The translations under genes were made by a program, and so were the position numbers. Below the pieces are notes generated by a model. It saw only the letters and a list, made by a program, of their open reading frames with translations. It was not told the DNA's origin and searched no databases. A stretch of DNA of 64,000 nt from Mesoflavibacter sp037029465. Its GTDB lineage: Bacteria; Bacteroidota; Bacteroidia; Flavobacteriales; Flavobacteriaceae. Positions within the stretch are counted from its first letter, which is position 1, and each line of letters begins with the position of its first letter. Below, piece by piece: positions 26,949-35,602 of the stretch. The stretch spans positions 1 through 64,000 of the forward strand of contig NZ_JAYMEM010000031.1 of the NCBI RefSeq assembly GCF_037029465.1, given 5' to 3'.

Positions 26949-27500
26949 TTAATGTGTTTTTTTGGTTATGGCTTTTAAAACGGTAATGTAATAATCATAA
27001 TTACTAGAAACAAAGTGTCCGTTTTTATCGTTATTATCTAATAAGTCTTTAAATTGAGAAGTGCTTACCAATTTTAAAGCTTCAACTTCTTCTTTTTGAG
27101 GAGTTAATTCAGATAAATCAACGATTAATTTTGCTATAAATGTATGATGAAATTCGTTATCAATCATTCCATTTGGATAGGTTTGAAAACAAGGAAATAC
27201 ACCAATTTTTTCTAAGTCGTCTTCTTGTATTTTAAGCCCAATTTCTTCTTTAATTTCTCTAATGGCTCCGCTTTCAATAGTTTCACCTGCATCAATATGT
27301 CCGGCAACACTAACGTCCCAAAGTAGCGGACAAATAGCTTTACTAGCAGCACGTTGCTGTAGTAAAATTTCTCCTTTAGAAGTATATAACCAAATGTGTA
27401 CGGTATTATGATACCAACCTTTTTTGTGTATTTCGGTTTTTGTAGCAGATTTACCTGTTGGTTTACCTGATTTGGTGACTATGTCTATGTATTCTTCCAT
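26949..27500 (-). CDS. Nudix hydrolase
   Basis: A 183-aa Nudix protein that hydrolyses a nucleoside diphosphate linked to another group; the substrate cannot be told. The Nudix box runs from G67 to G88 (GHIDAGE, then REIKEEIG). The N-terminal HNTVHIWLY and WDVSVAGH blocks resemble the IPP-isomerase-like/YfcD branch. A hairpin with a T-run stands directly before the ATG, so expression may depend on read-through from the M42 gene or on a promoter hidden there. The next gene (PrsW-like) follows without a gap. Confidence 0.92.
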   Translation of the reverse strand: MEEYIDIVTKSGKPTGKSATKTEIHKKGWYHNTVHIWLYTSKGEILLQQRAASKAICPLLWDVSVAGHIDAGETIESGAIREIKEEIGLKIQEDDLEKIGVFPCFQTYPNGMIDNEFHHTFIAKLIVDLSELTPQKEEVEALKLVSTSQFKDLLDNNDKNGHFVSSNYDYYITVLKAITKKTH

Positions 27501-27508
27501 TAAAAAAA

Positions 27509-27528
27509 GATTCCCACTTTCGTGGGAA
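27509..27528 (-). terminator. Terminator between the M42 peptidase and Nudix genes
   Basis: TTCCCAC (27511-27517) pairs with GTGGGAA (27522-27528), loop TTTC. On the minus strand the stem is followed by TCTTTTTTTA, whose end touches the Nudix start codon at 27500. Confidence 0.8.
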
Positions 27529-27532
27529 TTTA

Positions 27533-28621
27533 TTATTTAAAGTAACTAAATGTTTCTCCGTCTTCAATTTTAAGTAACGTTTCGTAAATTAACTTGATTA
27601 CGTTTTCTACATCATCTTTATGTACCATTTCTACTGTAGTATGCATGTAGCGTAATGGTAAAGAAATTAATGCAGAAGCAACGCCGCCATTACTGTAAGC
27701 AAAAGCATCTGTATCTGTACCAGTAGCTCTGCTTAAGGCACTACGTTGGAATGGGATTTTTTTAGCTTCGGCAGTATCTGTAATTAAGTCGCGTAACTTT
27801 TGTTGTACTGCAGGTGCATAAGCCACAACAGGACCAAGTCCAATTTCTAAATGACCTTCTTTTTTACGGTCAATCATTGGTGTTGTTGTATCGTGCGTAA
27901 CATCTGTAACGATAGCAACATTAGGTTTAATGGTTTGTGTAATCATTTCTGCACCACGAAGCCCAATTTCTTCTTGTACAGAGTTAGTAATGTATAATCC
28001 AAAAGGTAATTTCTTTTTGTTTTCGTGTAATAAACGTGCCACTTCCGCAATCATAAATCCACCCATACGGTTATCTAATGCACGACAAACAAATTTATCT
28101 CCATTTAGGATATGAAACTCATCTGGATAGGTAATTACACAACCTACATGAATACCCATTTTTAAGACTTCTTCTTTATCTTTTGCACCTATATCAATAG
28201 TAATGTTATCTGGTTTTGGAGCTTCTTCTTTAGCTTTATTACGTGTATGTATTGCAGGCCAACCAAATACACCTTTTACAATACCGTTTTTTGTATGGAT
28301 ATTTACAATTTTACTTGGTGCAATTTGATGGTCGCTACCACCGTTTCTGATGACATAAATAAGTCCGTTATCAGAAATATAGTTAACGTACCAAGAGATT
28401 TCGTCTGCATGCCCTTCTATAACAACTTTGTATTTAGCGTCTGGATTAATAACGCCAACAGCAGTACCGTAAGTATCCGTGATAAATTCATCTACATAAG
28501 GTTTTAGATAATCCATCCATAACTTTTGTCCGTCCCATTCGTAACCCGTAGGCGCAGCATTATTTAAATATTTTTCTAAAAAGTCCATTGACTTTTTATT
28601 AAGTATCGATTTTTTTGCCAT
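27533..28621 (-). CDS. M42 family metallopeptidase (glutamyl aminopeptidase-like)
   Basis: A 362-aa cytosolic dinuclear-zinc aminopeptidase of the M42 (CelM/PepA-tetrahedral) family. Zinc and catalytic residues are in EGHADEISW, CRALDNRMGG, NSVQEEIGLRGA and VTDVTHD, with a final H in LRYMHTTVEMVH. It trims amino acids from peptides and usually assembles as a large dodecamer. It is a single gene with its own terminator just after the stop. Confidence 0.95.
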   Translation of the reverse strand: MAKKSILNKKSMDFLEKYLNNAAPTGYEWDGQKLWMDYLKPYVDEFITDTYGTAVGVINPDAKYKVVIEGHADEISWYVNYISDNGLIYVIRNGGSDHQIAPSKIVNIHTKNGIVKGVFGWPAIHTRNKAKEEAPKPDNITIDIGAKDKEEVLKMGIHVGCVITYPDEFHILNGDKFVCRALDNRMGGFMIAEVARLLHENKKKLPFGLYITNSVQEEIGLRGAEMITQTIKPNVAIVTDVTHDTTTPMIDRKKEGHLEIGLGPVVAYAPAVQQKLRDLITDTAEAKKIPFQRSALSRATGTDTDAFAYSNGGVASALISLPLRYMHTTVEMVHKDDVENVIKLIYETLLKIEDGETFSYFK

Positions 28622-28689
28622 TTTTAATTAATTTTTGTCTAAAATAACAATATTCACAGTTATTTAATAGTTAGAGAAGCGTTAATTAT

Positions 28690-28697
28690 TAATTTTG
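28690..28697 (+). promoter_or_regulatory. -7 box for the DUF4294 gene
   Basis: TAATTTTG, an exact TAnnTTTG match 43 bases before the ATG. No clear -33 TTG at the usual distance. Confidence 0.4.
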
Positions 28698-28740
28698 TAT
28701 TAACATCTAAAATTGGAATGGTTTTAGCAGTAATAATGGT

Positions 28741-29430
28741 ATGAAAAAACTACTTTTTTTAAGTCTTTTATTTCCTTTTTGGCTTTTTGCACAAGAAGAA
28801 GATATTATAGTGAAAGATTCTACAGATGTAGATTTTATCATTATTGAAGGCGATTCTATACCAAAAAAATCTATTTATTTAGATGAAATTCTTTTACTAC
28901 CAAGTTTACATTTCAACAGTAAAGAAGAACGATACCGTTACTATATTTTAAGGCGAAAAACATTAAAGGTTTACCCTTATGCTAAATTGGCAGCCGAGCG
29001 ATTAGAGACGTTAAATGCACGTTTAAAAACATTGGACAGAAAAGGAGATAAGCGAAGTTATGCAAGAAAAGTTCAGAAATATATTGAAGAAGAATTTTCT
29101 GAAGAACTTAAAAAACTAACACGTACCGAAGGTCAAATCTTAGTTAAGTTAATTCACAGACAAACAGGACAGACTACTTTTGATTTAATAAAAGAATTAC
29201 GTAGCGGTTGGCGTGCCTTTTGGTTTAATACTACTGCAAGCTTGTTTGATATTTCTTTAAAGCGTGAATTTGACCCAATAAACGTTAAAGAAGACTTCTA
29301 CATTGAAGATATTTTGATAAGAGCTAAACAAAGTGGTTTATTAGAATTACGAGCACCATCGGTAGAGTTTGACTATTTTGAACTTAGTGATAAATGGGCA
29401 GATAAAAAAACAGAATCAACAGAAGATTAA
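28741..29430 (+). CDS. DUF4294 domain-containing secreted protein
   Basis: A 229-aa exported protein with signal peptide MKKLLFLSLLFPFWLFAQ. The mature part is highly charged and helical. It shows the DUF4294 core YILRRKTLKVYPYAKLAAER, then LIHRQTGQTTFDLIKELRSG and WRAFWFNTTASLFD. The family is widespread in Flavobacteriia; its function is not known. The stop overlaps the start of the hemolysin III gene by one base (TAATG), so they are coupled. Confidence 0.9.
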   Translation: MKKLLFLSLLFPFWLFAQEEDIIVKDSTDVDFIIIEGDSIPKKSIYLDEILLLPSLHFNSKEERYRYYILRRKTLKVYPYAKLAAERLETLNARLKTLDRKGDKRSYARKVQKYIEEEFSEELKKLTRTEGQILVKLIHRQTGQTTFDLIKELRSGWRAFWFNTTASLFDISLKREFDPINVKEDFYIEDILIRAKQSGLLELRAPSVEFDYFELSDKWADKKTESTED

Positions 29431-30056
29431 TGAGAAAACAAACACCTTTTGAAGAGCAACTTAATGCAATTACACATGCAATTGGTGCTATTTTTGGTAT
29501 TGTTGCCTTAATTTTATTAATCATTTTTGAAACAAAAAAGACCGAGTTTAGTCTGTTTAGTGTGATTGTTTATGGTATTTCAATAATTATATTGTTTACA
29601 GCATCTACCATGTATCACAGTTTTACAGACGAGAAAAAGAAACATTACTTCCGGATTGTTGACCACATTAGTATTTATCTATTAATAGCAGGAACTTACA
29701 CACCAGTTTTACTTATAACTTTAGAGCAGAGTAAAGGTTGGTTACTGTTTTATATTGTTTGGGCTATTGCAGCATTTGGTGTTATTCTTAAACTATTTTA
29801 TACAGGTCGTTTTGAAGCGTTTTCAACCATCTTATATTTAGTTATGGGTTGGCTTATTGTATTTGATTTTTCAACATTAAATAGTCTTATGCCAGCAAAT
29901 GGAATTATCCTATTAATGGCTGGCGGATTAGCATATACCGTTGGTATTGTTTTTTATGCGATTGAAAAAATACCTTATAACCACGTAATTTGGCACCTTT
30001 TTGTATTGGCAGGAGCTATTTGTCACTTCTTTATGGTATTGTTTTTTGTGGTTTAA
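29430..30056 (+). CDS. Hemolysin III / PAQR family membrane protein (TrhA-like)
   Basis: A 208-aa protein with seven predicted membrane segments. The family's metal-binding pattern is visible: STMYHSF near the end of the second segment, RIVDHISIYLLIAGTYTP, and the C-terminal HVIWHLFVLAGAICHFF. The role is uncertain; family members have been linked to membrane fluidity and sterol-like receptors, and the haemolysis label is historical. It is coupled to DUF4294 upstream and ends in a strong terminator. Confidence 0.93.
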   Translation: MRKQTPFEEQLNAITHAIGAIFGIVALILLIIFETKKTEFSLFSVIVYGISIIILFTASTMYHSFTDEKKKHYFRIVDHISIYLLIAGTYTPVLLITLEQSKGWLLFYIVWAIAAFGVILKLFYTGRFEAFSTILYLVMGWLIVFDFSTLNSLMPANGIILLMAGGLAYTVGIVFYAIEKIPYNHVIWHLFVLAGAICHFFMVLFFVV

Positions 30057-30090
30057 AAACAACGATTTACAATATGTAAACCGTTGTTTT
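30056..30090. terminator. Bidirectional terminator
   Basis: AAAACAACG (30056-30064) and TTTAC pair with GTAAA and CGTTGTTTT (30082-30090), with one A/C mismatch and loop AATAT. It serves the convergent hemolysin III-like and DoxD genes. Confidence 0.85.
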
Positions 30091-30103
30091 CATTATAATG
30101 ATA

Positions 30104-31123
30104 CTATTTGTTTTTTATAGAATATTCCCAGAAAGCACCGCTAATATCTGTTAGTTTGATAGTGTAGTTTCCTTTAGGAAGTTTAGTAAAAATATCATCT
30201 TCAAAAGTCAATTTAGCTTTGGCGCCTAACGGTAGGATAAGGCTATGTTTGCCAGGTTTGACTTTGGCTATGTAGTAATTAGAAATGTTTTTATCATTTA
30301 GTTGTGATAAGGCATTTTGGTCTAGTTGATATATTTTTTGGTTTTGATTATCTAATAGTTCTAACTTAATAATCCAAGCGCCATAAACATCAACACCTTC
30401 AGTTCTAAATACATCAAAACTAATTGTATTATGGTTAAATAATCCTTCTGTAATTTCAACTTTAGGTTTTATAGATTTATTATGAAGTGTTCCCCATAAT
30501 CCACCATGAAAGATTTGATTGGTAGCTAATGTTAAACCAAAAATAAATACAGATCCAATCAAAACAACTTTAGGGAAGTTGTTGTTTTTAATAGGAATGT
30601 TACCAGATCCTAACCAATTAAACCACTTCTTTTTGGTAAAAGATATATTCTTGTTTAACAAGTAATTGTCTAGCGCATATTTGCCACTACCAGTTAAAAA
30701 TAGTACAAAACCTGTGGCTATACCTAAAATACCTATTTGCCATTCGTCTAAACATGTTGTACCAATCCAACCTGATGCTAAAAGAATACCTAAAGCTAAA
30801 CTAAAGACACCAATACTCATCAATCTTGTAAATAGCCCAAACATGATAAATAAACCAACAAGACCTTCAATTATGGTAAATACAACCATATTAATCCATA
30901 GAGCATCTGGGTTTTCAACTAGATATTTAATAATAGGTTTTATGCCTAAGGCATGTGGTAAAAAGTGATTGAATTTTACACCAATATATCCAGCTAATTC
31001 TGGATCCAGTTTTTCGGCTAATACAGTTCGTCTCCAAAATGCAGAAAAGTAGGTCCAACCTACAACAAGTCGTAATGCTAAAGCCATTAGCCCAGCATCA
31101 TTTTTTAAATTTATTTTATTCAT
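30104..31123 (-). CDS. DoxD-DoxA fusion, thiosulfate:quinone oxidoreductase-like membrane protein
   Basis: A 339-aa membrane protein. The N-terminal ~165 residues match the DoxX/DoxD fold with four hydrophobic segments (LALRLVVGWTYFSAFWRR, FIMFGLFTRLM, LFLTGSGKYALDNYL). One more segment lies at about 183-200, and a periplasmic DoxA-like beta domain follows (ITEGLFNHN to the C-terminus). In Acidianus DoxD and DoxA are two subunits of thiosulfate:quinone oxidoreductase; a fused form occurs in Bacteroidota, where the substrate is unproven. It is the last of a run of minus-strand genes. Confidence 0.85.
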   Translation of the reverse strand: MNKINLKNDAGLMALALRLVVGWTYFSAFWRRTVLAEKLDPELAGYIGVKFNHFLPHALGIKPIIKYLVENPDALWINMVVFTIIEGLVGLFIMFGLFTRLMSIGVFSLALGILLASGWIGTTCLDEWQIGILGIATGFVLFLTGSGKYALDNYLLNKNISFTKKKWFNWLGSGNIPIKNNNFPKVVLIGSVFIFGLTLATNQIFHGGLWGTLHNKSIKPKVEITEGLFNHNTISFDVFRTEGVDVYGAWIIKLELLDNQNQKIYQLDQNALSQLNDKNISNYYIAKVKPGKHSLILPLGAKAKLTFEDDIFTKLPKGNYTIKLTDISGAFWEYSIKNK

Positions 31124-31185
31124 TTTTATTATCAGTAAGTTATTATTTATGATTCACGATCTAACGTGTTTTGTGTCATAAACAA

Positions 31186-31560
31186 TTACAGATAATCTTT
31201 AAAATTTTGGTATAAAATATAAAGTGGAAGAGGAGCAGTAGAAGTAGTTTGTGCTGCTTGAAGTTGTGTGTTTACGCTTTTATTTTCAACTAATACGAAG
31301 TTATAGTTTAATACATCAGGAAATATTGCAATCTGTTGCGAATTACTTTTTGATGTTGAAAGTTTTATAACGTTAACCTCTAAATTGTTACAACTGTAGT
31401 TGCTAAAAGTAGATTTGTTTTTGTTAGATACTTCAGTTTGAGGTAAACCAAGTTCTACTTGAAAAAAATTACGAACCTTACACGGCGATACTAATAATAA
31501 AAAAGCAAGGCTAACTACAGATAACCATGATATTATTTTATTAGTTGCGCTTATTTTCAT
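31186..31560 (-). CDS. Small exported or membrane-anchored protein, unknown function
   Basis: Not recognised by function. The 124 aa start with a hydrophobic segment (SWLSVVSLAFLLLVSP, about 12-27), then CKVRNFFQVELGLPQTEVSN, a low-complexity middle, and a conserved-looking end PLYILYQNFKDYL. Two cysteines (one after the hydrophobic stretch, one in NYSCNN) could form a disulfide. It lies 62 bp before the DoxD-DoxA gene and may be co-transcribed with it. Confidence 0.65.
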   Translation of the reverse strand: MKISATNKIISWLSVVSLAFLLLVSPCKVRNFFQVELGLPQTEVSNKNKSTFSNYSCNNLEVNVIKLSTSKSNSQQIAIFPDVLNYNFVLVENKSVNTQLQAAQTTSTAPLPLYILYQNFKDYL

Positions 31561-31630
31561 ATCGTAAAAGTACTAATAAGGTTTTGTGCCGCTTATTAAA
31601 CTTTTCTTAATATTAGGTTATTGATTAAAA

Positions 31631-32059
31631 TTAACCTTCAATAATATCTTTATACTCTAAAAAGAAAGCTTCAAAACGACTCATAATGTCATTAAAAAAC
31701 ACCATAACTTCCTGCCATGTGTTTTTGTTATGGATAGATACTTTATGCCCTAAAGGGACATAGACACGAGAGATTTCTTTTCCGTTTTCTAAAAAAAAGG
31801 CTTCTTCATATATGGCTTCTGGTAAAAACTCATCTTTTAAAATAGATTGAAGTGCTACCAGTTTTTCCCAATATTTAATACGATGTTCTAAGCTATCTTC
31901 AAGATCTAATGCAACTAAAGCTTTTTTGTTATCAAAATGAAATTTAAAGCTAGCACCTTTAAGTTTGGTGTTGTATAAAATCCATTTTCTTGGGAAAGAT
32001 TTCCCAAAACTGGTCCAAAATTCTTGTTTTAATTGCCTTGATTCTTCTTTAGAAAACAT
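31631..32059 (-). CDS. DUF4268 domain-containing protein
   Basis: A 142-aa soluble protein matching DUF4268. Key blocks are EFWTSFGKSFPRKWILYNTK, then IKYWEKLVALQS and a C-terminal AFFLEYKDIIEG. DUF4268 is also found as a C-terminal part of some nuclease-like proteins, but here it stands alone and no catalytic motif is visible. Its function is unknown. It is the third gene of a minus-strand set after the methyltransferase and ZIP genes (gaps 27 and 15 bp). Confidence 0.85.
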   Translation of the reverse strand: MFSKEESRQLKQEFWTSFGKSFPRKWILYNTKLKGASFKFHFDNKKALVALDLEDSLEHRIKYWEKLVALQSILKDEFLPEAIYEEAFFLENGKEISRVYVPLGHKVSIHNKNTWQEVMVFFNDIMSRFEAFFLEYKDIIEG

Positions 32060-32074
32060 AATTAGAATTAGTTT

Positions 32075-32749
32075 TTAAACAAAGTAAGCAATAATAATTG
32101 CTAGAACTATGGTGCTTAGTTTAACGATGTTAAATTTATGCCCTTCATTACTTTCAAATAAAATAGTAGTACTAATGTGTAAAAAGATACCAATAACTAA
32201 GGCTGAAATCTCATAAAAATAGGTGGTAAAAAACTCAAAAGTATCAGATAAATACGTTCCTAGAGGCGTCATAATAGCAAACAAGCCTAAAAACATGACT
32301 ATTTTAGGAGTACTTATTTTAGATCCTATAAAAAACGAACTTAAAATGATAGCAACGGGCAATTTATGAATGATGACACCATATAATAACTGCTCATGCG
32401 CATGGATAGGTATACCTTCTAAAACGCTATGCATACTTAAGCTAATAAATAACAACCAAGGAAAATTTACTCTATCTTTATGGATGTGTACATGTCCGTG
32501 TTCTGCACCTTTAGAGAAAAATTCTAAAACAATTTGTAGCAAAATACCAGCCATAATAAATAGACCGATAGGCTTATTATGGTTATGATGGTATACTTCT
32601 GGTAAAAAGTTAAAAACGGTAATAGATAATAAAAAAGCACCACTAAAAGCTAATAATAACTTAAGGTTAGCCGATTTTTTAGGTTTAAAAATTAGTACAA
32701 TTAAAAAACCTAAAACAACACTTAATATGGGTAATATAATATTTAACAT
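32075..32749 (-). CDS. ZIP family metal transporter
   Basis: A 224-aa ZIP-type permease that imports divalent metals such as zinc. About seven hydrophobic segments are present. The transport-site motifs are LSMHSVLEGIPI in the fourth segment and IIHKLPVAIIL in the fifth, with H and E residues for the binuclear metal centre. A histidine-rich cytoplasmic loop (HGHVHIH) lies between segments three and four, typical of metal sensing. It sits between the methyltransferase and DUF4268 genes in an apparent operon. Confidence 0.92.
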   Translation of the reverse strand: MLNIILPILSVVLGFLIVLIFKPKKSANLKLLLAFSGAFLLSITVFNFLPEVYHHNHNKPIGLFIMAGILLQIVLEFFSKGAEHGHVHIHKDRVNFPWLLFISLSMHSVLEGIPIHAHEQLLYGVIIHKLPVAIILSSFFIGSKISTPKIVMFLGLFAIMTPLGTYLSDTFEFFTTYFYEISALVIGIFLHISTTILFESNEGHKFNIVKLSTIVLAIIIAYFV

Positions 32750-32776
32750 AAAGAAGACTTAGCGGTCGTGTTTAGA

Positions 32777-33508
32777 TTATTTAAAAATCATGATTAATCT
32801 TTCAGAGTTTTTAGCATCAAATTTATTTAGCTTATAATCTCCAAATACGTCTAATAAATATACACCAGCTTTTTCAAATAATTTTTCAAAATCATTAAGA
32901 GTAAAGGCTTTTACACGTTCTTGAAAGAGGTAATCTTCATCTTCAAAAGTAAAAGAAATATCTTTAATAATGTAACCGTTTTCAACGCGACGTGTCATAG
33001 TAAATTCAATACCATCAACCGTTTTGGTATCTTTTTCAACTAAATTATTGATCACGTAATTACTGTTCATAAAATCAATAACGCCAAATCCAAATTCATT
33101 TAAATCGGCTTTAATAGCTTTTATTGTCGACAGGTTATCACTTTCATTTTCAAAATATCCAAAGCTAGTAAATAGGTTAAACACTGCATCAAAGGTTTCG
33201 CCGTAAGGCAAACACATATTATGCACTTTAAAATGTAGTGTATCGTTTTCAAACTGTTTAGCGTGCGCAATGCTGTTTTCAGATAAATCGGCACCAATAA
33301 CGTCATAACCCAACTTATTTAAAAAGATACTATGTCTGCCTTTACCACAAGCCAAATCTAAAATTTTAGCCTGTTCCGGTAAATTTAAATAGTTGGTTAA
33401 GGTGGTCATAAAAGCTTCCGCTTCGGCATAATCGCGGTCTTTATAAAGTATATGATAAAATGGTGTGTCAAACCAAGAGGCATACCATTTTTTTGTACTG
33501 TTTGTCAT
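32777..33508 (-). CDS. Class I SAM-dependent methyltransferase
   Basis: A 243-aa methyltransferase with motif I LDLACGKGRHS, the acidic residue in IGADLS, and a C-terminal domain of the YdfR/UbiE-like type. The substrate is unknown. I set the start at 33508 (MTNSTKKWYASWFD), because the longer in-frame start at 33589 would add 27 residues encoded by a GC-rich repeat-like element. It heads the operon with the ZIP transporter and DUF4268 genes. Confidence 0.88.
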   Translation of the reverse strand: MTNSTKKWYASWFDTPFYHILYKDRDYAEAEAFMTTLTNYLNLPEQAKILDLACGKGRHSIFLNKLGYDVIGADLSENSIAHAKQFENDTLHFKVHNMCLPYGETFDAVFNLFTSFGYFENESDNLSTIKAIKADLNEFGFGVIDFMNSNYVINNLVEKDTKTVDGIEFTMTRRVENGYIIKDISFTFEDEDYLFQERVKAFTLNDFEKLFEKAGVYLLDVFGDYKLNKFDAKNSERLIMIFK

Positions 33509-33530
33509 AAAATTAATTTTGGGGTTTAAA

Positions 33531-33600
33531 CTTTCGCTTAGGCTACAGTTTACCAGGCTTTCGCAACTCGCTCTTTGCAAGGAGCTCAAACAAATTGCTC
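33531..33600. repeat. GC-rich element with direct repeats between divergent genes
   Basis: CTTTCGC occurs at 33531 and 33558, and AGGCT at 33540 and 33555. A near-palindrome GCTCTTTGCAAGGAGC lies at 33570-33585. It is clearly more GC-rich than its surroundings and is not obviously related to the repeats of the first 13.7 kb. It may be another dispersed element or a transcribed leader of the methyltransferase gene. Confidence 0.5.
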
Positions 33601-33650
33601 AATCCTTAACCCAATTATCAACAAAGGTTATGTTTCCCACAAAAATAGAG

Positions 33651-33658
33651 TATTTTTG
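33651..33658 (+). promoter_or_regulatory. -7 box for the RlmL-like gene
   Basis: TATTTTTG, exact TAnnTTTG match, 20 bases before the ATG at 33679. No clear -33 TTG is present. Confidence 0.45.
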
Positions 33659-33678
33659 CAAAGTATTAGACGTTTATA

Positions 33679-34836
33679 ATGGAAGAAAATTTCAACATGG
33701 TAGCCAAAACCTTATTTGGTTTTGAAGAATTATTGGTAAAAGAATTAAAACAACTTGGTGCACAAGATGTTAAAGCAGGCGTACGTAACGTGTCCTTTGT
33801 TGGAGACAAAGGGTTTATGTATAAAGCCAATTTGGCTTTGCGTACGGCAATAAAAATTTTAAAACCAATAAAAACTTTTAGAGTATCTAACGAAGAAGAT
33901 TTATACAAACAAGTGTATAATATTAAGTGGGAAAAATACTTAAAAGCTACAGGTAGTTTAGCCATAGATGCCACAGTACATTCTAAACACTTTACACACT
34001 CAAAATTTATTGCTTTAAAAACAAAAGATGCTATTGTTGACCGATTTAGAGATAATGGTGGTGTTAGGCCAAATGTAGATTTGCGTTTTCCTGATTTAAA
34101 AATTAATGTACATATCGATCGCTCTGTTTGTACTATTTCTTTAGATACTTCTGGCGAATCTTTACACAGACGTGGTTATAAGTTAGCCACCAATATTGCG
34201 CCTATAAACGAAGTACTAGCTGCAGGTTTAATTATGCTTTCTGGTTGGGACGGACAAAGTGATTTTATGGATCCGATGTGTGGTAGTGGTACGATGTTAG
34301 CCGAAGCTGCTATGATAGCTTGTAACATACCGCCAAACTTAATGCGAAAAGAGTTTGCTTTTGAACGATGGGAAGATTGGGATGTTGATTTATTTGAAAA
34401 AATTGAAGAATCTTTATTGAAGAAAACAAGAGATTTTCATCATAAAATTATTGGTTATGATAAGTCACCAAGTGCTGTGCATAAAGCGAAAGAAAATATT
34501 AAAAACGCACATTTAGACGAGTTTATAACTATAAAACACGAAGACTTCTTTAAAACCCAACGACCTGGCGGAGAGCAAAAGTTACACATGGTTTTTAATC
34601 CACCTTATGGCGAGCGTTTAGATATACAAATGGAACAGTTTTACAAACAAATAGGAGACACCTTAAAACAAAACTATCCAAATACAGATGCTTGGTTTAT
34701 TACTTCTAATTTAGAGGCTTTAAAACATGTAGGTTTAAGACCTTCAAGAAAAATTAAATTATTTAACGCAAAACTAGAATCTAGATTGGTTAAATATCAA
34801 ATTTATGAAGGTAGTAAGAAAGCGAAGTTTAATTAG
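33679..34836 (+). CDS. THUMP-domain rRNA methyltransferase (RlmL N-terminal-like)
   Basis: A 385-aa RNA guanine-N2 methyltransferase resembling the N-terminal half of E. coli RlmL, which modifies 23S rRNA G2445. A THUMP RNA-binding domain spans about residues 5-155 and a Rossmann methyltransferase domain about 160-385. Motif I is DPMCGSGTMLAEA and the catalytic motif is NPPYGERL. The second (RlmK) half of the E. coli protein is absent, as is usual in this phylum. Its 3' end overlaps the convergent DUF6048 gene by eight bases. Confidence 0.92.
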   Translation: MEENFNMVAKTLFGFEELLVKELKQLGAQDVKAGVRNVSFVGDKGFMYKANLALRTAIKILKPIKTFRVSNEEDLYKQVYNIKWEKYLKATGSLAIDATVHSKHFTHSKFIALKTKDAIVDRFRDNGGVRPNVDLRFPDLKINVHIDRSVCTISLDTSGESLHRRGYKLATNIAPINEVLAAGLIMLSGWDGQSDFMDPMCGSGTMLAEAAMIACNIPPNLMRKEFAFERWEDWDVDLFEKIEESLLKKTRDFHHKIIGYDKSPSAVHKAKENIKNAHLDEFITIKHEDFFKTQRPGGEQKLHMVFNPPYGERLDIQMEQFYKQIGDTLKQNYPNTDAWFITSNLEALKHVGLRPSRKIKLFNAKLESRLVKYQIYEGSKKAKFN

Positions 34837-35602
34837 TAGTATCTTTTTCAGTGTTTTCTGGTAATTCTTCTTCTTTCTTTTTCTTTGTTTTAGCTTTTTT
34901 AAACAAAGGAATCATATAAGAAACAGTATAACCATATCCAATACCAATACTGTTAGAGTCAAAAGTTTTGTAAAAACCTGGTACGTATAGGTTTTGCAGG
35001 TTTTCAGGTTCGTCTTGACTAATCATGCTTTTTAACTGTCCATTAATACCAACGTATAAATTGTTTAAAACTTCGGCTTTTATACCTATTTGAAGTTCTA
35101 CCCAAATGGCAGATAAGCCTCCAAATTTAACACTTTCGTTAGAAGAGTTTTGTTCGCCCCAATATTGATTGGTATTATAAACTGTATAGTTATTTCTGGT
35201 TTGGCTAAATGTACTAGCACCAACTCTAAAACCTGCATAAATCATATTGTCCATACCGTACCAGTTGTCGTACATATTATAGTCTGCACCAGCTTTAAAG
35301 TAGCTGCCAGAAGCAGTAACGCTTAAGTAATCGTTAGTAGTTGTTTTTTCTTCAGTACCTAACTCACCAGCTAAATACCAACTTTTTGTTAATCGGTAAT
35401 CACCAACAATTTCAAAGCCTTTATACTCATCGTCTAAAGCCGATCTAATTAATTTTCCTGCATCTGCACCAATACGTAAACCGTATTGTAATTTATTAGC
35501 GTTTTCTGTTGGTATTTGTATGGTGTCTTGAGCGTTAGAAGACCAAACGCTACAAACAAGACTAATGAGAAAAAGTGTAGTGTGTAGTTGTTTCATCTTC
35601 AA
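34829..35602 (-). CDS. DUF6048 family outer-membrane barrel protein
   Basis: A 257-aa protein with a signal peptide (cleavage after SNAQ) and barrel-like alternating strands (YGLRIGADAGKLI, YLAGELGTEEKT, YAGFRVGAS). A lysine/glutamate-rich tail follows. It matches the DUF6048 family, whose function is unknown. It is the last gene of the rlmD-DUF6452-DUF6048 cluster typical of flavobacteria, and its start overlaps the DUF6452 gene by 41 bases. It may start two codons later at the second ATG. Confidence 0.85.
   Translation of the reverse strand: MKMKQLHTTLFLISLVCSVWSSNAQDTIQIPTENANKLQYGLRIGADAGKLIRSALDDEYKGFEIVGDYRLTKSWYLAGELGTEEKTTTNDYLSVTASGSYFKAGADYNMYDNWYGMDNMIYAGFRVGASTFSQTRNNYTVYNTNQYWGEQNSSNESVKFGGLSAIWVELQIGIKAEVLNNLYVGINGQLKSMISQDEPENLQNLYVPGFYKTFDSNSIGIGYGYTVSYMIPLFKKAKTKKKKEEELPENTEKDTTN

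Noticed and set aside
33509..33589. 27-residue N-terminal extension of the methyltransferase
   Set aside because: It is encoded by a GC-rich repeat-like element, and the methyltransferase begins normally at 33508.
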